A DNA stretch of 64,000 nt from Blepharisma stoltei. Its lineage: Eukaryota; Ciliophora; Heterotrichea; Heterotrichida; Blepharismidae. Both the position numbers and the translations under genes were made by a program. Shown here piece after piece: positions 20,052-28,227 of this stretch (its first letter is position 1; each line of letters begins with the position of its first letter). Below the pieces are notes generated by a model, which was not told the origin of the DNA, ran no database searches, and saw nothing but the letters and a program-made list of their open reading frames with translations. Location of the stretch: positions 744,001 through 808,000 of the forward strand of contig CAJZBQ010000030.1 in assembly GCA_914767885.1 (NCBI GenBank), in the 5' to 3' direction.

Positions 20052-22996
20052 ATGAAGCCTAATGAAAAAACACATAAGTTTGACAACGATGCCCTCGATC
20101 TCCAAATAGATCGGCTTAATTCTGTGATCCAATCAATGATGAACGGAATCCAAACACTAGACAAAGAAAACCCGCTAGAAAGATACTCAACAGATTTTTT
20201 GTCCCCAAGCTGTAGACTGAACTCAAAAAGAAACAGAATTTCTGTCTTGTCTTTGGAGAGTGAGCAAGATTTAATTACAACTGAAAGAGACTGAATATTT
20301 GAATCAGTCGAAGCAGATGAAGAAATTATGAGTAATATTGAAGGGTTATTAATTAGTTTGGACAGAGCCATGATGGTAGCGGAAGATTATAGATCAAGTG
20401 AGGTAAGAAAAAATGAATTTGAATATGCTGGATTAGGTGAATGAGAATTAAATTAATAGAAAATTAAGGATTTTTGGGGGGATTTGAGGGAATATATGAA
20501 AATATGGAAGAAAATAAGCTTATTCATGAAATAAAATGCTCGCTAAGTGATATGTATAAACTAATCTCAGATGCAAAGCAGATAATAACTGAGACCGAAA
20601 CGAATAAAAGCTATAATGGAATTTTGAAGCTGGGGGATTTTTCTATTGATATTTTGATAGAACACAATGATTTGATTTTACAGGAAAAATCAAATTTAAG
20701 TAAAGAAATTTTGACCCATCTTTCTGTTAAGCCAATAATAAGCACAAAAAATATTTCACCTGAACAAGCTTATATAAACCAATTAGAAAACGAAATTGAG
20801 GAATTAAAAAGAAATAGCATGTTTCCTGACGAAATTTTTGATTTTACCAAAAATCTTAAACATAAATTGGAAGAGACCTATGAAAAATCATCTGAAGAAT
20901 TTTCTGGGAGTTTTAATAGTGATAACTCATTAGAATTAACTAAAAGCACTATGGAACTTTTCCCGAATAGTAGCAGGCCAGTATTGCATTTAGATCTCCA
21001 CAAAATAAATCGTGGAAATAATGAAGTAAAAAAAATGAAAGAAGAGCTAGAATGGCAAATTAATGAAATGCAAATCACAAAAAATCAGTATAAAAATAAA
21101 TTATGCCGATTTTGAATAATTTACCCAAAAATAATATATAATAGTTATTATAAACTATTTATTTGAATAAAATATAAATGAAATGCAACAGCAGCAAGCC
21201 CTTTTTCAACAACAGGCAAATTTAATTAAAGCAAAGACAGTGGAATTAGAAAAGGATAAAGAAAATTTCGAAAAAGAAAAAGAAAAGTTAGTCCAGGAAA
21301 AAAAGGATTTTGAAGAAAAACAATCAAAATTAAAAAATGACATAAGAAATACTTTTAGCAGACATAATAGAGGAGCTTCAGGGGATTTTTTCAGACCGCC
21401 AAAAAGCAGAAAAAATTCAGAAAAATGTTATTATAGTTCTAGAGAAGGAACACCAGAGCCAATTATTGACGAAGAAGCAGATGCAATAATACAATAATAT
21501 TATTTATAACGTTTAACTTCCCTCTATGGGGTAGCCTTGTCCAGAGCTGCCACCATATTTATCCATATGTCGGGACCCATGGACCTATGGATCGATCCAC
21601 TTCGATTAGCCAAAACACAGGTAAGTAAAGGCGTTCCGGCTTCGACGGGCTTTGCTGCCGCTACGGCTTTGTACGGCTCAGCCCCTGCGCGTGTTCTGCC
21701 TAAGGGTCACCTCGGTCGGGTGTGCTGAGGGGTAAAGACCTGAGCCTCTTGAGCGCACTGAGAGTAGTTCCTCTGGTTATCCCCAGAGTCAGGTAAAACT
21801 CAACCCCATAAATAAAATTATTTGAGCAAGAAAAAAATCAGCAGAGCTAATTTTAATCGAGCCGAATGCCATTTTATTTATCCAATGAAGCAGATGCATT
21901 ATATGAAGAACTTCAAAAGGCCCAAGCTTTATTACAGACCGCAAATGCTGAAAATGCAGATTCTATTGTAATAAAAATAAACCGTATCAAAACACAGTTA
22001 TCGAATTTAAGGTCAGCCAAAGCTTTAAACCATTTCCAAGCCCATTCAAATTCAATACAACATGTAATAAACACCATGGAAAAACAATTTGAAACCCGCG
22101 ATATCAGAAAAGCTTCTCCAGTACCAAGAAAAGCTGTGATATCTACACCCTCAGACTTTGCCCCAAAAGATAACAAAATTCTTAACGGTTTACAAGTTCC
22201 TAAAAATTTGTGTGCAACCCCTGATAAGCTTATAGCATCTTTTTCTGAGTCAAATTTCTGCAGAAAATCTCCCATTCCTATCACAAAACCAGTTCAAAAT
22301 TTAAATCCAGCTTTAGACACACATATATAAAATGGCGATGTCACCGATCCATCCATTCTCAGACCTGTTTCGAGTTTGGAGACTTTGCTGCGGCCTGAAG
22401 CCAAATCGAGCAGGAAACTGAGTCTACTGGTACTGAGCATTTGGGTTCCGGTTAGGTTTTGCGTCCCTTGTCCAGCAATGAAGACGTTTTGCTTTGGGGA
22501 AAAAAGGCTTTTAACCCCAGAGACCACTAGTGCCGACGACGAAGATAGTTGGTACCGATACAGTGAGACGTAAAAGGAGGAAGAGCCATAATCTATAATT
22601 AATGTTAATGCCTTAGACGCAGAGATAGAAACCCTTAAAAAGCATTTAAGACTAAAAGAAATCCGCTTAAAAGAAAAAGAAAAAGAAATTTTTGATAAAG
22701 AAATAATGCTGCAAAAAACATGAATGAAAGAGCCAGATGCAGACCAATTAATTCCAATGGTACAAAAAGAGCTAATTTATATACAAAGTCTTAAGCAAAA
22801 TTTAGAATTAAAGCAAAAAGATATAGAAAGAGACCAATATTTGCTATTAAAAAAGTTAGAGCAGGTAAAGAAAAAAGAAGAATTTTTGTCTGAAAAAGAA
22901 AATAAAATTGACTCTGAAATTGAAGTACAAAAAAGAGAAATTTCAGAGAAAACTGAAGCAATTTATCAGTTGTTAACTTCTTACAACTTGCAATAA
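20052..22996 (+). CDS. Coiled-coil protein, four IESs
   Basis: About 689 aa once inserts at 20406-20494, 21104-21176, 21489-21901 and 22316-22615 are removed and TGAs near 20292 and 22722 are read as Trp. Several heptad-rich stretches: around EEIEELKRN, KELEKDKENFEKEKEKL-like, LYEELQKAQALLQ and a long C-terminal KEIRLKEKEKEIF coil. A Ser/Pro-rich linker carries RKASPVPRK and KSPIPITK, possible proline-directed phosphosites. No catalytic domain. A cytoskeletal or basal-body role would be typical but is not shown. Every junction preserves frame, which supports a single gene. Confidence 0.7.
20406..20494. other. Short TA-bounded IES (about 89 bp)
   Basis: Contains TAA TAG and ends one ORF two bases out of phase with the next. 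GTA/ATA pairing gives YRSSEVYENMEENKL. Confidence 0.55.
21104..21176. other. Short TA-bounded IES (about 73 bp)
   Basis: Joins NQYKNKL to NEMQQQQALFQQ. A 12-bp repeat AATGAAATGCAA occurs before and after it. Confidence 0.6.
21486..21886 (-). mobile_element. SINE-like element S4 (subfamily B)
   Basis: About 400 bp. Minus-strand head GATAAATAAAATGGCATTCGG; contains GGGGATAACCAGAGGAAC and GACCCTTAGGCAGAACACGC, shared with S6 and S11. Target-site duplication GAAGCAGATGCA at 21474-21485 and 21887-21898. TA excision (21487-21488 / 21900-21901) gives DEEADAIYEELQKAQ. Confidence 0.85.
22322..22610 (+). mobile_element. SINE-like element S5
   Basis: About 290 bp, head CATATATAAAATGGCGATG, GC-rich body. 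Flanks TTTAGACACA / CTTAGACGCA are a diverged duplication. Excision at TTAGAC (22314-22315 / 22614-22615) gives NPALDAEIETLKKHLRLK. Confidence 0.8.
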
Positions 22997-23122
22997 TATT
23001 AATTACACATAATGAAAATATTTTCTTGGTATTATTTATCATAAGATTTGTTAAGAAATGATATTATTTAGATAAAATATTCAAAAAAATTACTAAATAA
23101 TTCTTTATACAAATTCCATATT

Positions 23123-23946
23123 ATGAATCCTAATTTGGCTTCTGTTTCTGAAAGAGAAGAAAGACTGAAAGAAAGGCTTAGAGAAGAAGAAAGCAAAAAA
23201 AATATTAATGACTCTAAATTCAGAGCTGTCGCACAGCATATGGACTATGAAGGATTCAGACAAATGGTTTTAGGAGCCAACTTGAAGCCAATTAAGGCAG
23301 GTGAGATTTTCAGCATGACAGGGCAGAATCGAACAAGATTTAACAATTTAGGAACTACTGATAATAAAGAAGAGCGGAAAGAAGGAAAAATCAGCTTTAT
23401 TAACAGATGAAAAAGATGCCGACAAGATGCTGAAAAATGGCAATTAATTCAAGAAATCAATAAAGAAGAGCTCTTACTCCCTCTCCTTGAGCGAACAAAA
23501 AACTTTTGTTCGATCACGGATGTGGGTTATTTTTTTTGAAATTTAAAAAAATCTAATTTCGTTAAAAATTGGAAACAAATATAATTTAATTTGTAAAATT
23601 TAATGCCTGTGTTGTTTAAAATTCATCAAAATTTAGCAAGATATTGCATTATAATAATTATCATTTATATATCAAAAATTTTTTCAGGTGGGAGTTAGAA
23701 GAAATGAATAAATTTGTAGATTTTGAAGTATTTTCTGAAATTCTTAGAGTCTTATATGAAGGAGTAGTCAGGCGAAACTTAGAAATTTCCAATGAAAATG
23801 CTGAAGAAATCTTAAGGGTGATAATCCAAATAAAAGGCTTTGAAAACGCAAAAAAAATCATGACAAAGAGCGAAAAAGCAAAAATTAGTGAAATGCTTGA
23901 TTTTTTGAATTTAAATGAGATTAAAAGTTTATTTGGACTGCAATAG
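23123..23946 (+). CDS. CCDC103-like dynein arm assembly factor
   Basis: About 200 aa after removing MITE A2 (23477-23697) and reading TGA as Trp (FINRWKRCRQDAEKW). The N-terminal part has the dynein-attachment-factor pattern: charged helix, then RAVAQHMDYEGFRQMVLGA and LKPIKAGE. Next come the FxxxWKR...KWQLI motif and a C-terminal helical RPAP3-type tail, in the same order as vertebrate CCDC103/DNAAF19. Such proteins act in the cytoplasm in assembling or docking axonemal dynein arms. This fits a ciliate but rests on motif resemblance read by eye. Confidence 0.75.
23477..23697 (+). mobile_element. MITE family A copy A2 (221-bp IES)
   Basis: Left end TACTCCCTCTCCTTGAGCGAAC followed by its inverse; the right end is eroded (AGGTGGGAGTTA). 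The core retains CTTATATATCAAAA. Removal joins NKEELL to EEMNKFVDF. Confidence 0.8.
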
Positions 23947-23956
23947 TTAACATATA

Positions 23957-24530
23957 TTAAGGACTTCTCTCTGCGAAATAGTTTTCCACAAATGATTTAA
24001 TTCTAATTTGTTTTCTTTGGACTCTTGCTTTGAGTCCTGATTTAAATATACTAAAGCATCTTCCATCTACCAGATATAGATCTAAATAAAAACAATAGTT
24101 TGACCTGCCTGATTCTTTTAGCTTAACTTTTGTAATTTGCCCTATTTGAAAGTGGTGGGTTCTTCTGAAGCCTAAAAACCATATTTCAGTCATATATGAA
24201 GTCTCAGATGAGGAACTTTTTAGAACTAATTTTTCTATTTTTGCTATAAAAACAATTATATTAATTTCCGATTTCTGGCTAAATGAAAAAAAAAATAATT
24301 TTTTCATTGAGAGCTAAATAGATATTTATTTACAAATAAAACATCGACTCAACAAAAAATCCGCCCATAATTATCAATTTCCATCATGCACTATATAAAG
24401 CCTACTTAGAGCCTGCAAAATAATAAATCAAAAATATAATAGCACAAAAACACATTATCCCTGACACAATTCACATAAAAAGTGGTTTTTCTTGTAAAAC
24501 TAGCTCATCTGAATTTCCCTTATTTTCCAT
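23957..24530 (-). CDS. Small membrane protein, two TM segments (unknown)
   Basis: ATG at 24528-24530 begins MENKGNSDELVLQEKPLF, followed by a TM segment (WIVSGIMCFCAIIFLIYYF). A 15-nt intron (24391-24405, GTAGGCTTTATATAG) leads into a second hydrophobic segment (WWKLIIMGGFFVESMFY). A probable IES (about 24197-24338) then joins to MTEIWFLGFRRTHHF and a beta-rich basic C-terminus that resembles small PH-like membrane proteins. TGA as Trp is used three times. Family not recognised. Confidence 0.6.
24197..24338. other. Candidate TA-bounded IES (about 142 bp)
   Basis: Joining TAT to TAT gives ESMFYMTEIWFLGF. The unspliced reading (MKKLFFFSF...) is probably insert sequence. Boundary inferred. Confidence 0.45.
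24391..24405 (-). other. 15-nt intron
   Basis: Minus-strand GTAGGCTTTATATAG in the membrane protein gene. Removal bypasses an in-frame TAG and gives YYFAGSNAWWKLI. Confidence 0.65.
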
Positions 24531-24631
24531 AATTTATTAAATAATCGCTATCAATTGCCTAGCAAATTCTTTTTTTCTAGTCTCCTCTAATAACACTTTC
24601 TACGATGGCTAATATTTTAAATTAAATTTAA

Positions 24632-26350
24632 ATGAGCGAAGAAATAGAGAGCCACATCCTAAGAAAATACGAAATTCTTCAAAAGCTTGGCAAGGGTGCT
24701 TATGGGATCGTATGGAAAGCTATAGACAAGAAGACCCGTGAAGTTGTCGCCCTAAAAAAGGTTTTCGATGCTTTTCAAAATGCAACTGATGCCCAAAGGA
24801 CATTCAGAGAAATAATGTTCTTACAAGAACTCAATGGGCACGAAAATATTGTAAGACTACTCAATGTCATTAGAGCTGAAAATGACCGCGACATATACTT
24901 GGTCTTTGATTTCATGGAAACTGACTTGCATGCAGTAATTAGGGCAAATATTTTGGAAGAAATTCATAAGCAGTATATTTGTTACCAAATTTTAAAGGCT
25001 CTGAAGTATATGCACTCAGGACAGCTTCTACACCGTGATTTGAAGCCATCAAATATATACATTTTATTATAGATCTTATTGGATTTGGCAATTTTTTAAA
25101 TAAAATAATTTCTAATTTTATTGAAAAAGAGATTTTGCCTTCAGAAAGAAATTGGAATGCAATTAAAAGAAGAATACAGTAAAAAGTAGAAAAATTTATA
25201 TTAGAAACAAGAGAATTGCATATAATGGAAATGGGCTACTTTTGAATTCTGAATGCTTGGTGAAAGTCGCGGATTTTGGCTTAGCAAGATCAGTTGCAGC
25301 TCAAGAAGAAGGGTCAAATCCGGTTCTTACTGATTATGTTGCGACAAGATGGTATAGAGCTCCAGAAATTCTTTTAGGGTCCACAAAATACTCAAAAGCA
25401 GTAGATATGTGGAGTTTTGGCTGCATCGTTGGCGAAATGCTTGCAGGAAAGCCTATCTTCCCTGGCACATCAACACTTAACCAGCTTGATAGAATTCTTG
25501 AGCTTACAGGAAGACCTTCTCAAGAAGATATAGACTCAATCCAAAGCAATTTAGCAGCTACTATGCTTGAATCGCTTCCGCCAACCCGAGCAAGGTCTTA
25601 CCATGATTTCTTTCCTTCTGCTTCTGATGATGCTTTAGACCTTATCAGGCGCACTTTACAGTTTAACCCTCAAAAAAGGCTGACAGTTGAGCAAGCGCTA
25701 ACTCCCCCCCCCCCCCCCTCCGTGAGCGAACAAAAAAATTTTGTTCACTCACGGAGGGGGGTTAATTTATTTTTTTAAAAACAATTTATATATAAATTTT
25801 ATAAAAAATATTTTTTTCGAAATTTAAAAAAATCCTAATTTGCAAAAATTGGGAAGCAAATATTAATTTAATTTGCAAAATTTATGTTTTAAAAACGCAA
25901 TTTGTTTAAAATTAAACAGAATTAGCTCTAGATTTCATTATACTAATTATCACTTATATATCAAAATTTTTTTCCATTAAAATTTTTTCTATTAAAAAAA
26001 TTTTTGTTCGCTCACGGAGGGTGGGTTTTTGGTCAAAAAATGGTGATTTTTCTAATGTTTTTGTTCGCTCACGGAGGGGGGGGGGGGGAGTAAGACAATT
26101 TTTTTTTACATATTAATTTTTACTATTTTTTTAAAAAAAATATTTATACCCTATGCTAAGACATCCTTATGTGGCGCAGTTTCATAACTCTGATGATGAG
26201 CCTAGCTGTCCAAACACTATTCGAATTTCAATTGATGATAATAGAAAGCTGACTATAAGAGAGTATAGAGATAGAATTTATGCTGATATTTCAAGAAAGA
26301 AAAAAGAAATAAGAAGAAGACATTTGATGGCAAGAGGGTATTATCATTAA
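24632..26350 (+). CDS. MAPK15/ERK7-like atypical MAP kinase
   Basis: About 359 aa after removing two inserts. Seen: [11 protein letters not shown] glycine loop, VALKK lysine, [16 protein letters not shown], activation loop with TDY and [13 protein letters not shown], then [11 protein letters not shown], all matching ERK7/8-type MAPKs. After the kinase core comes HPYVAQFH and a short tail with an [14 protein letters not shown] common segment. Inserts: 25058-25238 (join [18 protein letters not shown]) and the MITE-carrying 25701-26158 (join [14 protein letters not shown]). ERK7 kinases act on cilium length and autophagy in other eukaryotes; here that is inference. It starts 101 bp from a divergent neighbour. 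Confidence 0.92.
25058..25238. other. TA-bounded IES (about 181 bp)
   Basis: Interrupts the kinase between HRDLKPSNI and [17 protein letters not shown]-rich with stops. Confidence 0.85.
25699..26092 (+). mobile_element. MITE family A copy A3 (about 394 bp), nested in an older IES
   Basis: Ends TAACTCCCCCCCC and GGGGGGGAGTA. The left arm CTCCGTGAGCGAACAAAA is followed by its inverse; the right end has two spaced arms. It sits at the left TA of a roughly 66-bp AT-rich IES (26093-26158) that is itself flanked by the repeat CTAAGACA. No ORF. Confidence 0.9.
26093..26158. other. Older IES carrying MITE A3 (about 66 bp)
   Basis: AT-rich remainder between the MITE and the next exon. With the MITE removed it is a normal TA-bounded insert between GCGCTA and AGACATCC. 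Confidence 0.8.
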
Positions 26351-26465
26351 ATAAAATGATTTCGTTTAATTTATACTGTTTTTGGATGAATTTGGAAAAG
26401 TTTAAATGCAAAAATAGACAATAGCATTGGCTGCCTGAATACAAGTAGCCATAATATAAATTATT

Positions 26466-28100
26466 ATGATGGATTTCGACCCCACTTCTTTATTAAAGCA
26501 AATGAGAAACAAAACTCCGATCAGATCAGTCCCTGAACTCCCTCCAAGAAATAACTTTGACGAAGCCGACCTTTTGAATAAAATTTCGAAATTAGAGGCA
26601 CAAGTTTCAAATCTTGAAAATCAACTGAAAATTTCACAAGAAGCTGAACAAAAAGCGGTTAAAGAAAAATCTCTCCTTAATGAGCAGGTGAAAGCTATAG
26701 TCTATAGTTCATTTTACCTTTGTTTTAGTGATTTTTTACATTTTAAAACAATAAAATGAATATTTTGTTTGCCAAAATTTATTTTAGCATGGAAAATATA
26801 AAAATAAAGAAATAAATAGGCTATATTTAGTTTAAAGAATTCCAAATGAGGATGATGAATAATGAGAAAAAGATGAATGAAAGAATTGAAAAACTTGAAA
26901 ACTTATTAGAATCAGAAAAAAACAAAAATAAAAACAGAGACAAAGAGGAAAACAAAGAAAATAGGTCAAAAACCCCTCCTCTACCACCTAGGATTGAATT
27001 AAAAAAACGGAGAACTTTTTGGGACGGCAAAAATACTGCAAGGCTCTGCAAAACCTGCAAGGCCAGTAAAAAAATGGCAAAGCCAAGCAAAAAAATGCAA
27101 AATTTGCAAAAACATTGTAAAAAAAGCGAAAGCAATTTAAAAAAAAAGCAAAGCCATGCAAAAATTTTAAAAAAAATGAAAAATTTCGCAAAGCAGGCAA
27201 AACTTTTGCAGAATTGCAAAAAAGTTGCAAAAAATTGGCAAAAATCACGATTAGAAAATTTAACAGTGAAATTTAATAATTTATTGGAAGTGTAGTACAA
27301 TGTTAAATTATTTAAACAACATATAATATAGAAAAAATAGAAATTAATTTCGTGAAATAAATCTAAAGTTTAATACAAATATCTTTTTAAAGAATTTTCT
27401 AAAAACATAACTTAAAAATTTTAAAAATTTGGAAAATTTAATTTTGGCAAAACACTTTGTTGTATCTCATTTTAAAATTTTGCCAAAATTAAATTTTCCA
27501 AATTTTTAAAATTTTTAAGTTATGTTTTTAGAAAATTTTTTAAAAGATATTTGTATTAAACTTTAGCATTTATTTCACGAAATTAATTTCTATTTTTTCT
27601 ATATTATATGTTTTTTAAATAATTTAACATTGTACTACACTTCCAATAAATTTATTAAATTTCACTGTTAAATTTTCTAATCGTGATTTTTGCCAATTTT
27701 TGCAACTTTTTTGCATTCTGCAAAAGTTTTGCCTGCTTTGCGAAATTTTTCATTTTTTTAAAAAATTTTTGCATGGCTTTGCTTTTTTTTAAATTGCTTT
27801 CGCTTTTTTACAATGTTTTTGCAAATTTTGCATTTTTTTGCTTGGCTTTGCCATTTTTTTACTGGCCTTGCAGTTTTTTGCAGAGCCTTGCAGTATTTTT
27901 GCCGTCCCCAAAAGTTCTCCTAAAAAAAACCTGTGTTTTCTTCAGCTGTGAGTACAAATTCTTCAAGATATGCAGCAAGCAAACAAAAAGGGTATTTAGA
28001 CCTAACACCTTTGATTGAGCTTTATAAAGTTATGCCAGATTTCCCGAGGCCAGTGCTCAAAGTAGATTTTTCACAACATAGAATTGAAGAAGATCAATAA
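26466..28100 (+). CDS. Coiled-coil protein interrupted by a giant palindrome
   Basis: Begins MMDFDPTSLLKQMRNKTPI, then a coiled coil (LNKISKLEAQVSNLENQLK) and, after an IES at 26698-26834, a second coil (KKMNERIEKLENLLESEKN) and a PPLPP motif. A roughly 0.9-kb palindrome follows. The 3' exon resumes at about 27954 with NSSRYAASKQKGYLDLTPL and PDFPRPVLKVDF, ending at TAA 28098-28100. Joining CCT-AGG to AGT-ACA (26989-26990 / 27953-27954) keeps frame, but other joins do too. The Lys-rich ORF running into the palindrome arm is probably not coding. No known family. Confidence 0.55.
26698..26834. other. TA-bounded IES (about 137 bp)
   Basis: Joins NEQVKA to KEFQMRMMNNEKK. AT-rich with stops. Confidence 0.7.
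27008..27921. repeat. Giant near-perfect palindrome (arms about 440 bp, loop about 25 bp)
   Basis: Left arm from GAGAACTTTTTGGGACGGC to TTAATTTTGGCAAAA (about 27450). The right arm is its reverse complement, from TTTTGCCAAAATTAA to CCGTCCCCAAAAGTTCTC. Only scattered mismatches and small indels are seen. The loop is about CACTTTGTTGTATCTCATTT. The arms are rich in TGCAAAA-like short repeats. Probably a fold-back IES inside the coiled-coil gene. Confidence 0.85.
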
Positions 28101-28227
28101 TTTATATTCCTTAATAATTCTAACTATATACCATTGTAGTTTTTCATATAAAAACCCCCGCCAACTATCTTATAAAGCTAAAATCTACCTTAAAACCCCT
28201 AAAAAATCATTCATTGTATCTTACATT

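Noticed and set aside
21537-21728. Small plus-strand ORF (MSRAATIFIHMSG...)
   Set aside because: Lies wholly in SINE-like element S4; no similar frame is kept in S6 or S11.
25705-26090. C-runs and repeated CTCCGTGAGCGAAC units as a CRISPR-like array or assembly artefact
   Set aside because: They are arms of a dispersed TIR element found at several loci with TA boundaries, not regularly spaced direct repeats.
27008-27298. Lys-rich reading frame continuing the coiled-coil gene into the palindrome
   Set aside because: It lies in one palindrome arm built of TGCAAAA-like repeats. The low-complexity Lys/Gln composition follows from the repeat, and the true 3' exon resumes beyond the other arm.
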